Shown here piece by piece: positions 8,709 through 17,332 of a stretch of 64,000 nucleotides of DNA (the first letter of the stretch is position 1; each line of letters begins with the position of its first letter). The notes below the pieces were generated by a model that worked only from the letters and a program-made list of their open reading frames with translations, ran no database searches and was not told where the DNA came from. The stretch comes from Halococcus saccharolyticus DSM 5350 (lineage in GTDB: Archaea > Halobacteriota > Halobacteria > Halobacteriales > Halococcaceae). Made by a program: the position numbers and the translations under genes. The stretch is taken from contig NZ_AOMD01000030.1 in NCBI RefSeq assembly GCF_000336915.1, positions 347,110 through 411,109 of the forward strand, read 5' to 3'.

Positions 8709-9821
8709 ATGGAACCCTCAACGGTCGCCGTCGTCGGGGCCGGAGCGATCGGTGTGACTGCCACTGCGGAACTCGCCACACGAGGGGCGGACGTGACGTT
8801 GTACGAACGGGGATCGCTCGCGGCCGGAAGTAGTGGACGGGCCGCAGGCGTTTGCTACGACGCGTTCGCCGATCGAACCGACGCGAGAATCGCCACCCGC
8901 TCGCTGGAACGGTTTCGGGAGCTTCCGAGCGTGTTTACCGAGTTACCCTACGTCTGGCTGGCTCGGTCCGGTGACGAAAAGCGGGCAACCGCGATCCGAA
9001 CGCAATCGAGACGGATGCACGAGTTGGGGCTCGACGTCTCGCTCGTCGCTCCGGACGACCTCTACGACAGGTTTCCGGGATTGGTTACCGACGACGTCGC
9101 CGTGGCGGCGATCGCACACGGGGCTGGCTACGCCGAAACCGAGAACTACGTCGAAGTGATGGCGGAACGCGCCAGGAAAAACGGTGCAGCGATTCGGACC
9201 GAAACACCGGTCGAGATCGCCACCGATCCGCTACAAGTCCCTGCGGCGGACGAGAAGCGATCGTTCGATGCAGTACTGGTCGCCGGTGGAGCCCATTCGA
9301 AACACATACTCGACACCGCTGGCGTCTCGATCCCGCTGAAGCCGTATCGAGTTCAGGCGCTCGTGACGGACCCCATTCCGACCAGCGAGACCGTGCCGAT
9401 GTGCTTCGACGCCACCGGTAACTACTATTTCCGGCCGCACACGGGCGGTCTCCTCGTTGGCGACGGGACGGAACGAGTCGAGAGCGATCCCGAACACTGG
9501 CAGCGCGACGCCGACGAGGAGTTCGTCCAGCAGACACGCGAACGGATCGCTGAGCGGATCCGACCGGACGAGATCGGCGTTCGCAAGGCGTGGGCAGGAC
9601 TCTGTACTGCGACCCCGGACGGCGATCCGCTGGTTGGCGAACTCCGATCGGGACTGTTCGTCGCAACGGGGTTCCACGGGCACGGATTCATGCGTGCCCC
9701 GGCACTCGGTGAGCGAATCACGGACGAGATACTCGGCGGTGACGGTGTTCGGCGGTTCGATCCGACACGGTTCGATGGCACTGAGACGTTCGAAATCGTC
9801 GCCGGGATGGATATCGAATGA
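8709..9821 (+). CDS. FAD-dependent amino-acid/amine oxidoreductase (DadA/glycine-oxidase family)
   Basis: Soluble flavoenzyme of 370 residues. The N-terminal Rossmann motif VGAGAIG (9-15) is followed by LYERGSLAAGSSGRAAG, the FAD-adenine binding segment of the DAO family. The C-terminus has GLFVATGFHGHGFMRAPALG, the usual closing flavin motif. It probably oxidises the C-N bond of an amino acid or sarcosine-like amine, giving imine and reduced flavin; the substrate cannot be read from sequence. An ATG 7 codons upstream (8688) is possible, but homology starts at MEPSTVAVVGAG. It stands alone. Confidence 0.85.
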   Translation: MEPSTVAVVGAGAIGVTATAELATRGADVTLYERGSLAAGSSGRAAGVCYDAFADRTDARIATRSLERFRELPSVFTELPYVWLARSGDEKRATAIRTQSRRMHELGLDVSLVAPDDLYDRFPGLVTDDVAVAAIAHGAGYAETENYVEVMAERARKNGAAIRTETPVEIATDPLQVPAADEKRSFDAVLVAGGAHSKHILDTAGVSIPLKPYRVQALVTDPIPTSETVPMCFDATGNYYFRPHTGGLLVGDGTERVESDPEHWQRDADEEFVQQTRERIAERIRPDEIGVRKAWAGLCTATPDGDPLVGELRSGLFVATGFHGHGFMRAPALGERITDEILGGDGVRRFDPTRFDGTETFEIVAGMDIE

Positions 9822-10128
9822 CGCAGTACAGCTAGCACTGTTTGGGTAATTCGCGACCGTCGTTACGGGTAAATAAAGATTTAAGAAATCGAACAAACTC
9901 GTGTCATCTGAGATCTGCATGATAGCTCCCACTAAGTTATCAGTAGGGCTCAACGGGCCATAAATACCAATCGTTTAATCTTAACACTTGATAGCAGCTA
10001 ATTCCAACCGTCCGAATTACAATGTACTCCAAATATGATATCGTAACAACGAGTATGTAAAGTTACTAGTCGGTTTTATTATGGGGTGTAGTGAAGTTGG
10101 TGGTCGGTGGCGACACCCACGGTATCCG
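9822..10128. other. A+T-rich intergenic region before the carboxypeptidase gene
   Basis: No gene seen. The sequence is clearly richer in A+T than its neighbours, with several TTTAA/TTAAG stretches (for example near 9890 and 9974). The stretch from about 10055 to 10085 probably holds the promoter of the carboxypeptidase gene. No clear repeat or terminator was found. Confidence 0.5.
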
Positions 10129-12984
10129 ATGACACAACCAGATATAGACGATGACGGTTCGGTAGAGCAAAACAAGAAAGAAACACGGTACACCTATCAA
10201 GAAGCCACAGCACTGGGCGAGGACGCGTTTGAGGATAGTTCGGTCGATCGACGGACGTTCCTCCGAGTTGCAGCGGTAACCGGAGCTGCACTTGCCCTCC
10301 CGAGCACGGCCGCTGGCCAAGAGACGGTCGAAGCGGACGTCACCGACGACTCGATGACGGATCTGGCGGCGTTCGTCGTCAACTCGACACCCGCGGAATA
10401 CGAGGCCGCGCTTGCGATCGAGTTCGCAGATAGCGGGTCACTAGAGGAGTTTTACGACGAGTACGGCGAACCTGATTGGAATATCGACGATGACAACCGT
10501 GCGCCGAAAGTGGTGACACGTGACGCTCCCAGCCCGTCTGCACACGCACACATCACGGCACAGGAACTCGAATTCGCGTTCGATGGAATCGGCGGCATCG
10601 AACACGTCGATTTCTCACCGGGTGCCAACCCGTTCTGGAAGCTGGACGAGCCGTATTCGGACGGTGTCTTTCCCGATGTCGAGGACGCACGTGACTGGAT
10701 CTCACATCCAGAAGCGGGCCAGGCACTCGACCACCTCGCAGCGGAGTATCCCGACAGGGTCCGCGTCCACCGGATCGGCCAAGGACCGGGGTGGCAGAAC
10801 TTCTACACGGGCGAAGAGCCCGACCCACAGGACATCTACGTCGCAGAACTAACCAACGACATCCAGGACGAGGCGTCGTTCCAAGAGAAGGACAAGGCCG
10901 TCTTCATCGTCGGTATCCATGGCAACGAGCGTGCCGGCGTCGAAGCCGGAAGTCGAATCGTCGAGGAAGCCGCCAAGGGCGAGGCTGAGGAGTTCACCAG
11001 TCTCCTCGACGATATCGTTATCGTCTGGGTCTACATCAACCCAGACGGCTGGACCGTCCGCAAGCCACAGTTCGGACCGAACCCGTACGCTAGCTTCTTC
11101 GGCTCACCCCACTATGGCCACTACCGGGGGAACGCATCGGAAGTCGACACTAACCGCCAATACCCGACGATCGGATGGGCGAATCCCGCGTTCTGGCCAG
11201 CCGATCACGGAAATGCTCCCGACGTACGCCCCGGCTACGACGTGGGATACGACGACGTCGTCCCGGACGCTCTAGCGACCGTCGGTCATCTCCGTGAATA
11301 CGACAATATCGAGTATCTCTGTGATTACCACATGATGGGGTTCGCGGACACGATGGTGCTAAACCTCGAGTCCAACGCCGCGTACGAGCATGACGGTACC
11401 CACAACCTCGACGAGGTGAACAGGCGCATCGACGCGGCGATGACCGACCAGTGGGGGAGTCCAGAGGCGATCGCTGCCGACACCATCCGTGCAGGGAAGG
11501 ACACCATCTTCGGCGACCCGGACAACTACGTTCCGGACGAACTGCTCGACTACGGGTCGATCTACGACTCGCTGGGCTACAACATCACCGGTGGACTGCT
11601 CGGCTGGGCGGGCCAGCCGGAAGAGTTCGGTGGCCTCGGTGCCGTCACGGTCGCCCCCGAATTGGCGATGCGGGCTTGGGTAAACTGGCGTCCGTACATC
11701 GAGCGCCACTTGGCGACGGCCTATCGACTTTCGATGCGCGAGTTCGCTGAGATGTGCGCAGCGAACACGGACGCGACGGTCGCGACGGGTGACCAGGACA
11801 CCGCCTACGTGACGACCTCGGAGCTCACCCGAAAGTCGGCCGACCTATCACACACCGACGAGAGCCCCGGCAAGGGCAACGGCCGAGGGCAGGGCCGAGC
11901 GACGGAGGTCCAGACCCGACACGAGACGGTGCAACCGGGCCCGTCGGGGCGGACAGATGTCTCCTCGCAGAGGCAGACACATTCCCTCGCCGTGGAACTC
12001 CACGACAATGGGGTTGAGGAGGGGGTCGTGAAACTGGTCAATCCAGGTGGGCAGGTCGTTCGGACTATCGACCTCGCCGAGACGGACGATCAGAGCTTCT
12101 ACGTCCCGGGACCGGCAGACGGCGACTGGTCGGTCGAGTTCGATGGTGACGGAGAAGTTGGGGCCGACTTCGTTACCATCGAAAGCGAGGAGGAACACCC
12201 CGACCCAGAGGAGGCCTTCGGGTACTCTCAGGAGGAGTACGTTGTCAATCCGATGCAGTTCTTCGCCGATCTCGCACCAAATCTGGAATCCGGGAGCATG
12301 GAGGGATTGCGGGTCCACGATGTCCGGATCGGCCGCCTGATGCGCGGCAACTCCGGCAAGCGTCACTTCGACAAACTCGTCGTCTCCCATGATGTCGGTC
12401 GTAACGACGACGAGTACATCGCGGAGATCGAGGAGTTCGTCGAGGCAGGTGGTGACCTCGTGTTGACGGACACGGGTTTGTATCTCCTCGACGAGCTCGA
12501 CGTGGGCGACGCCGAAGCAATCTCTGCAGCGGACATCCAGACCGTCGAAGTCGGGATTGCTAATCTGATCGATCGGAACTTCGACCAATACCTCCTCGAT
12601 GACATCAGACCGCTCCAGCGCGAGATGTGGAAGAGCCCGCAGGTCGGGTATGTTCCCAATACGAACGACCAACCAGCGACGATTATTGACGACGAAGCCT
12701 TCACGGCTGCCGGCGGGGATATCGCCGGGCGGATGCGAGGTGTCGAGGGATCGGGACAGAGTGAGGAGGGCGTTGCAGCCGGGTCACTCCAGGCTGGTGC
12801 TGCGGAAATCAACCTCCTCGGCTCGGTCCTCCCACCGGCGAACCAGCGTGAGCTACACCCGTTCGGGATGGCCGACTACGCCGTTTCCTTCATGGGCCAC
12901 ACGATGATCTGCAACGCGCTCGGATTCCAGCAGCGCCGGTTCTACGAGGGTGACCTCGTCGGCACGTGGGGCGAGGTCCGGTAG
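10129..12984 (+). CDS. Tat-exported M14-family zinc carboxypeptidase with long C-terminal part
   Basis: Secreted metallopeptidase, 951 residues. A twin-arginine signal (DRRTFLRVAAVTGAALALPS, Arg 41-42) ends near AAGQE. The catalytic domain shows the M14 zinc motif HGNE (His 264, Glu 267), a downstream zinc histidine in CDYHMMG (His 401), VDTNRQYP, and the catalytic Glu in VAPELAMRAW (about 511). After residue ~570 comes a linker, a beta-sandwich-like stretch (THSLAVELHDNGVEEG), and a domain of about 250 residues with FVEAGGDLVLTDTGLYLL, which looks like a Rossmann/glutaminase-like fold of unknown role. ATG at 10129 is preferred over 10081 because the extra 16 residues lack family character. 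It probably degrades extracellular peptides. Confidence 0.85.
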   Translation: MTQPDIDDDGSVEQNKKETRYTYQEATALGEDAFEDSSVDRRTFLRVAAVTGAALALPSTAAGQETVEADVTDDSMTDLAAFVVNSTPAEYEAALAIEFADSGSLEEFYDEYGEPDWNIDDDNRAPKVVTRDAPSPSAHAHITAQELEFAFDGIGGIEHVDFSPGANPFWKLDEPYSDGVFPDVEDARDWISHPEAGQALDHLAAEYPDRVRVHRIGQGPGWQNFYTGEEPDPQDIYVAELTNDIQDEASFQEKDKAVFIVGIHGNERAGVEAGSRIVEEAAKGEAEEFTSLLDDIVIVWVYINPDGWTVRKPQFGPNPYASFFGSPHYGHYRGNASEVDTNRQYPTIGWANPAFWPADHGNAPDVRPGYDVGYDDVVPDALATVGHLREYDNIEYLCDYHMMGFADTMVLNLESNAAYEHDGTHNLDEVNRRIDAAMTDQWGSPEAIAADTIRAGKDTIFGDPDNYVPDELLDYGSIYDSLGYNITGGLLGWAGQPEEFGGLGAVTVAPELAMRAWVNWRPYIERHLATAYRLSMREFAEMCAANTDATVATGDQDTAYVTTSELTRKSADLSHTDESPGKGNGRGQGRATEVQTRHETVQPGPSGRTDVSSQRQTHSLAVELHDNGVEEGVVKLVNPGGQVVRTIDLAETDDQSFYVPGPADGDWSVEFDGDGEVGADFVTIESEEEHPDPEEAFGYSQEEYVVNPMQFFADLAPNLESGSMEGLRVHDVRIGRLMRGNSGKRHFDKLVVSHDVGRNDDEYIAEIEEFVEAGGDLVLTDTGLYLLDELDVGDAEAISAADIQTVEVGIANLIDRNFDQYLLDDIRPLQREMWKSPQVGYVPNTNDQPATIIDDEAFTAAGGDIAGRMRGVEGSGQSEEGVAAGSLQAGAAEINLLGSVLPPANQRELHPFGMADYAVSFMGHTMICNALGFQQRRFYEGDLVGTWGEVR

Positions 12985-13586
12985 CTCCGAGTTCACGCCT
13001 CGAGTGGATTTTACGATTTTCCACGTTCGACTCAGCGAACTTGATTCGGCAGACCTTGCGTGCGTAGCCGTTCCACGATGATCTCTTTATCGAATGACTT
13101 CTCAGTGGGCTCTGTCATACCGGTCTAACCGATAAATGGCGGCGAAAAGTCGATCCAATGTCGGACAAAGAAAACGCCGTGGTGAAGGCACCCTCTAAAT
13201 CGATTGGGCGGGAGCTGGCAGAGATACGGTAGTTCTGAACGACGGTGCTGACTACAGAGCACGTATCTTGCATGGGTTCACCAAAGGTGGGCCGCTCGGA
13301 TGTCTCACCACCCGTTTACCAGGATCAGTTTCCTATTTCGCACCCAATAGTCACAGTTTCGGACGAATTACCGAATGAGACGCTCGATTTCGCACATCGA
13401 ATCGGAACATACGATTGATTGATATGTGGGGGAGATGATGACGATTTTTCTCGGCGTACACCCAGGTACAGTTGCGTGGAATGTGGTCTCAACCTGCTCT
13501 GACATGTCTCTTTCTGTAATGGGTTATGTCGGATTTTGATACGGTATCTTTATTAGACGTCAGAAATATAGTAAGTATCACACTAC
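12985..13586. other. Gene-poor region with only tiny reading frames
   Basis: No convincing gene over 600 bp. Two short readings exist: 13032-13118 on the minus strand (28 residues, MTEPTEKSFDKEIIVERL...) and 13158-13232 on the plus strand (24 residues, MSDKENAVVKAPSKSIG...). Either could be the start of a decayed gene. Base composition is lower in G+C than the flanking coding DNA. A TATA-like TTTATTAG near 13549 probably serves the next gene. Confidence 0.45.
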
Positions 13587-13967
13587 ATGAAGAGAAGGCC
13601 ACAGCTTTGTGTTCTCGTGGCAGTCTCTCTGATGGTTCTGATAATTGGCCACACGGCGGCCGCTGATGTTGCTGTCTCACCAACGAGTAAAGAAGCACCT
13701 GTAAGTGATCATCCGGGTCAACGCTCGCTCGACGTTGAAGTATCGTCCGACGGCGAGGCTCTCGACAACACGGCAGTTACGATCATCAACGACAAGACCA
13801 AGGACCAGGTCTTCAGCGGATTCACCGACAGCGCTGGACAGGTCAACGTCACGCTGCCTCAGGGCAAATACACCGTTGTTGCTCAGGGCAAGTCGAAGCA
13901 GACCAACCTGAACAAGGACCAAACCGTTGGCTTCGAACTCAACGGCGACGAGCGGCCTAAAGGATGA
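13587..13967 (+). CDS. Small secreted protein with a carboxypeptidase-regulatory-like domain
   Basis: 126 residues. Residues 1-26 form a Sec-type signal peptide (MKRR, then a hydrophobic core, cleavage near HTAAADV). The mature part is a single beta-sandwich-like unit: EVSSDGEALDNTAVTIIND, then SGFTDSAGQVNVTLPQGKYTVVAQGKSK. This is the pattern of carboxypeptidase-regulatory or SpaA/Cna-B-type domains (variable value, then G-x-Y-T-V). No cysteine lipobox and no membrane anchor. It is isolated in a gene-poor stretch, so a cell-surface or extracellular role is inferred only. Confidence 0.65.
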   Translation: MKRRPQLCVLVAVSLMVLIIGHTAAADVAVSPTSKEAPVSDHPGQRSLDVEVSSDGEALDNTAVTIINDKTKDQVFSGFTDSAGQVNVTLPQGKYTVVAQGKSKQTNLNKDQTVGFELNGDERPKG

Positions 13968-14540
13968 TCACTTTCCGTCTTTTCTCCAAATCGATTTTCG
14001 GAATCTCGCCAAATTGACCGGATCCGTTACAGAATAGTTGATCTACTCATCATTGGTTGATAAGAGATACTATCGGTTACAATTGCTCTATACCAGCAGA
14101 TATCGGCTCAGTGGATTCATCGTGACCCTCTTGCTGGCTACAGTCTCTCCATCTCGCACACCGATTCTATCAGAAAGCGAGCCGTTCTCGGACTCCCGCA
14201 ACAAAGAGCCCATCAATCGACGGTTGGCGCACCACTACCTTCTCCACAAACAATCCGTTTTCTTGCTTTCCTGCGGAGTGTTCTGACAGCGACGAGATCA
14301 GCCGGATCGCCGTCGTATCGACTTCCCTACCGAGTCACAGTACACCTCTCTGGCCACAACGCCCGGGCTGAGCCTGAGCGCCGCAACAGGACTGAATCAG
14401 GTGCTTGCGACGATCAAGTTCGTCCGAACGATGTCTATGCGCTGCTTTCGGGAATCACGTTGTAAGGAGAACCGCCGCGTGTAGCCTCTCGTATCTTCAC
14501 CTTGTCGCCAGAACCACTTAAACGCCGAGCCACGAGTACG
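13968..14540. other. Non-coding, probably decayed region
   Basis: No supported gene. Short open stretches (for example 14038-14286 on the plus strand) show neither start context nor haloarchaeal protein character. The right end (14485-14522) carries a 38-bp promoter-like element also found before the RNA polymerase epsilon gene, read leftwards into this empty region, as if the gene it once served has been lost. Confidence 0.45.
14485..14522 (-). promoter_or_regulatory. Orphan copy of the 38-bp promoter element
   Basis: Minus-strand reading: TTTAAG TATA-like box, then TCTGGCGACAAGGT and GATACGAG, matching 33 of 38 positions with 4454-4491. It starts about 20 bp after the stop codon of the DUF106 relic, where the promoter of a following gene would be expected; no intact gene follows. 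Confidence 0.5.
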
Positions 14541-15426
14541 CTACGTCGGACTCGTCCGGATGTTGAACGTCTTCTGGATGAACTGACGCGAGGTGACCGA
14601 GCAGATCATGTACCAGAGCAGCTATGCCTGCATCGGTCCGATGACTTTCGCGGTCCACGCAATTCGGCCAAGGATCGGGAACACCATCGCTGTTGGCGTC
14701 ACCGCTTGAGCGGGCGAGAGCATCAGCCAGTAGAGCCAGAGGAGTACTGGCACCGTGAACAGCATCGTCCACGCCAACGGACGAAGCAGCCGGATGAACC
14801 CTCCTAATTGGTCGGTTATCACAGCCATCTGTTCTTCCTACATTCGTTCGACAGCGTCCTCGTCACCACGCTCTTTGGCGTCTTTCAGTCGCTCGCTGAT
14901 GGCACTCATCCGCTCTTGGCGCTCGCCCATCCGTTCGTAGTCCATCATCCGCGACTGGATGCCGATCGAAACGAGGCCCGTCCCTGCTGCCAGTACCAAC
15001 ACCACGAGATAGAACGGTAGTATTGCCTCCAGTGGCGCGAGGGGGGCATCGACCAGCGGCCCGACTGAGTCACGGATGACGGGAAGCCGATAGCCGAGAG
15101 CGAGACCAACTGCGCCAACTCCTGCCATTTTGTCGGATACCGACCACCCTGTGTCCTCGTTCTGTGCTGCTGTTGGGGCCCTCCGTGTTCTCTAGTGCTT
15201 CGGTGACTGCGACTGGGCCATCGATGACGAACCGGTCGCCTGCCTCGATCAGTACGCCTGTTCCGAGGAGACGACCCCACTACGCATCAGCGATGTCGGC
15301 GTTGACATCGCTCCACGCGACGGTTCCGTCACCGGATTCTGCAACATCGAGCACGACGGCCAACGAACCAGCTAGTTCGTCATCTCGACCGATGAGTGCA
15401 TGGAGTTCCTCGGTGTTCTCCACCAT
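14541..15426 (-). pseudogene. Decayed DUF106 (EMC3/Oxa1-superfamily) membrane protein gene
   Basis: Relic of the haloarchaeal DUF106 membrane protein, a YidC/Oxa1/EMC3-superfamily insertase homologue. An N-terminal cytoplasmic part (starting MVENTEELHALIG at 15426, with WSDVNADIADA) is interrupted by TAG at 15280-15282. A frame change follows between about 15200 and 15140. The membrane part (GWSVSDKMAGVGAVGLALGY onward) is then interrupted by TAG at 14838-14840 (VERM*EEQM) and TAG at 14622-14624 (GPMQA*LLWYM). The family's usual C-terminus (FNIRTSPT) and its own TAG stop at 14541 are still recognisable. All three internal stops are explained by single transitions from CAG or TGG. An intact copy is presumably elsewhere in the genome. 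Confidence 0.8.
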
Positions 15427-15879
15427 TGATAGATATCATTGTGTCGTTGTGACGAATTCCGGTCGGTTTCCGTCATCATTCTGACCCCATCAGCCACCTC
15501 CCAGCACCGTGGGACTGAACGTCTGGACGGCAGAAACCAGCCGAGTATTCAGTCGTCAACCCAACCAGCGGCCTCATCGCAATCGTCAAGCGCCGTGAAA
15601 TTTCGACCCCGAGCCACCTGCGAACGTCCGGTCGACGGACAGCACTTTGAACACAACCCCACGCAACGTCAACACCACTAACGGGCTGAATCGGGCCACA
15701 CGACCGAGGTCTGAAACGAGTTCGACATCTACACGAGGACACCAAGGTCGCGGTGCTCTCCACACATCAGGCACGCGCCCGCAGATGGAGCCGGTGTTGT
15801 TCACGCGTCCACCCCCTGTGAGGCTGCCGCTGGATGCCTCTTAGGATTTATACAACGGGCATGTGGGTTTGAAGTAGAG
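15427..15879. other. Unassigned region upstream of the DUF106 relic
   Basis: No supported gene. Several overlapping short frames occur on both strands (for example 15476-15763 and 15586-15804 on the minus strand), none with recognisable family features. It may be further decayed coding DNA that belonged with the DUF106 relic. A TATA-like TTTATA lies near 15847-15852. Confidence 0.35.
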
Positions 15880-15912
15880 TGCCGTCTCCCGAATTCGAAC
15901 AGATGCCAGACG
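15880..15912 (-). repeat. Degenerate copy of the tRNA-Phe 3' end
   Basis: The plus-strand stretch beginning tgccgtctcccgaattcg resembles the 3' end of the tRNA-Phe gene 135 bp to the right (tgccgcctccccgatttg); 17 of the first 21 positions agree. The copy has the same orientation and covers acceptor and T-arm. Such partial copies are what an element integrating into a tRNA 3' end leaves behind, but divergence is considerable. Confidence 0.4.
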
Positions 15913-16014
15913 TTCCGGGCATGTGGCTCACTCCGTTCGCCATTCCGGGGCTGCGACTGGCGTGCTCGAATCGGGTCGGGAGCATTTTCACTGCTCTCGT
16001 TGGTCGCAGGAAAA

Positions 16015-16088
16015 TGCCGCCTCCCCGATTTGAACGGGGGACAGCTCGATCTTCAGTCGAGTGCTCTCCCAGTCTGAGCTAAGGCGGC
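16015..16088 (-). tRNA. tRNA-Phe (GAA)
   Basis: Folds as a complete 74-nt cloverleaf on the minus strand: acceptor GCCGCCT/AGGCGGC with discriminator A; D-arm GCTC/GAGC; anticodon stem CTCGA/TCGAG with loop CTGAAGA, giving anticodon GAA; and T-arm CCCCG/CGGGG around TTCAAAT. CCA is not encoded. No intron. It lies just downstream of a small zinc-finger gene on the same strand. Confidence 0.96.
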
Positions 16089-16136
16089 CCGTCCGGATCG
16101 ACGCCGAGCGACTGAAAAAGGGTTTCGGAATCCCGG

Positions 16137-16256
16137 TCAGTGAACAAAGAGATCGGCCACGTCGAACTCGGTCCCACAGTCCTCACAGACGTAGCCGAGT
16201 CCGTCCTCGGTCGTCACGTGACCGCCACACTCGGGACACGTCGATCCGGAGATCAT
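16137..16256 (-). CDS. Small CPxCG-type zinc-finger protein (39 residues)
   Basis: Tiny zinc-ribbon protein, MISGSTCPECGG followed by YVCEDCGTEF and ending DVADLFVH. Two CxxC knuckles (CPEC and CEDC) about 17 residues apart make one zinc site. It belongs to the abundant haloarchaeal class of small CPxCG zinc-finger proteins, several of which affect biofilm formation, motility or stress in Haloferax; this one's role is unknown. A longer upstream start (16331) adds a basic stretch out of character, so ATG at 16256 is chosen. Confidence 0.75.
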   Translation of the reverse strand: MISGSTCPECGGHVTTEDGLGYVCEDCGTEFDVADLFVH

Positions 16257-16352
16257 CGTATCGTCCACGAAGCCGAGTGCTAAAGGCCTTTGCCGTCCGC
16301 CGAACCTGGCCGAATGGCGGGAGCCTTTCACCGCTCAGCACCAACGGCGGGT

Positions 16353-16442
16353 ATGTCGACTGGCCGTGCCCTGTTGCTCCTCGGAACGATCGCTACGCTG
16401 GTGTTCACTGCCGGCATCCTCATCGTCGCCCTGCTCAGCTAG
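16353..16442 (+). CDS. Very small single-pass membrane protein (29 residues)
   Basis: ATG at 16353, reading MSTGRALLLLGTIATLVFTA and ending LIVALLS-stop. Almost the whole product is one hydrophobic helix, with a short polar N-terminus (one Arg). It sits between the divergent zinc-finger gene and the convergent flavoprotein operon. Function is unknown. Support comes from the clean start, codon use typical of the neighbourhood and membrane-helix character; being so short, it could be fortuitous. Confidence 0.45.
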   Translation: MSTGRALLLLGTIATLVFTAGILIVALLS

Positions 16443-16582
16443 TGGGATGATCGTTCGACGGGCCGGGAACGCCACCGCCAAACCTGACGACAGACGGGTG
16501 TTTGCTCGGGCACGATCCTGTGCCATCGCTCTGGTCGTGTAAGCTCATCCAGCGCTGGAGGCGACGTGGGGGGTGGGTGGAG

Positions 16583-17332
16583 CTACTCTTCTCGTAGGCT
16601 CGGGTGTGTGCGTTGCTCGTCCGGATGGGGTTCGGCGACGTACTCTCGTATCGTCTCTCGCGATTCGTCCTCCCGTCGTCGGCGCTCTCGATCGTCGATC
16701 TCTTCACAGCCGGGCGGCAGGTCCCGCCCGCGGTCGGTGAAGTAGCCGTCCGGGGCGACCCAGTCGTGGTAGAACGGCCGATCGTCGTCCTCCAGTAGCG
16801 TGACGGCAACCTCGGCACCGTGGCCGGCGTTCACGATCGCTTGATGGGGTTTCTCGGCGAGTCGTCCGGCGGCGTACAGCCCCTCTACGCCGGTTCGGCC
16901 TCGTTCGTCCGTATCGACGTACGTCTTCCCGCGATCGATGATTCCGATGTCCTCGATACCCGCGAGGTAATCGGTGGTGTTCTTCGTCGCGGCGATCACG
17001 TACTCGGTGTGATAGCGATCCCCGCCGGCTGTTTCGACGGCGAACCCCTCGGACGTCGTCTCGACGACTGTCACTTCCGTCTGTTGGCGGTCACAACCGC
17101 CGTTGTCGGCCTGCTCCTGCATCATCTCCAGCAGGAGGCGGGCGTTGATGCCGGCGGGAAAGCCTGGATAGTTTTCGAGGTGAGCGTTTCGTCGGAGGAG
17201 TGACTCGCCGGCGTCGATAATGAGTGTATTGAGGCCGTGTCGAGCGGTGAAGGTTCCCGCCGATAGACCGGCCACACCTCCACCGACGATGACGACGCCG
17301 TACGCGCTGTGGTGGTCCGATTCAGTTGTCAT
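16583..17332 (-). CDS. Thioredoxin-reductase-like FAD/NAD(P) oxidoreductase, second copy
   Basis: Flavoprotein of 249 residues, last gene of the three-gene iron-type operon. FAD motif GGGVAG (17-22), followed by NAHLENYPGFPAGI, then the TrxR-type C-terminal flavin motif TGVEGLYAAGRL and NAGHGAEVAV. Unlike true thioredoxin reductase it has no CxxC redox pair and the central NADPH domain is much reduced. The last ~45 residues are a charged helical tail (DDRERRRREDESRETIREYV). ATG overlaps the stop of the sister gene (ATGA). A role in reducing iron-siderophore or regenerating a reductant is an inference from context. Confidence 0.82.
   Translation of the reverse strand: MTTESDHHSAYGVVIVGGGVAGLSAGTFTARHGLNTLIIDAGESLLRRNAHLENYPGFPAGINARLLLEMMQEQADNGGCDRQQTEVTVVETTSEGFAVETAGGDRYHTEYVIAATKNTTDYLAGIEDIGIIDRGKTYVDTDERGRTGVEGLYAAGRLAEKPHQAIVNAGHGAEVAVTLLEDDDRPFYHDWVAPDGYFTDRGRDLPPGCEEIDDRERRRREDESRETIREYVAEPHPDEQRTHPSLREE

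Noticed and set aside
13032..13232. Two short frames (28 and 24 codons) as genes
   Set aside because: No ribosome-binding site, no family, in a decayed region; noted only as possible relics.
14038..14286. 82-codon plus-strand frame
   Set aside because: Composition unlike haloarchaeal proteins (basic, Ser/Leu-rich) and no start context; judged non-coding.
14541..15426. Pyrrolysine-type or other TAG readthrough in the DUF106 gene
   Set aside because: There is also a frameshift, haloarchaea are not known to use pyrrolysine, and TAG is used as the normal stop of the same gene.
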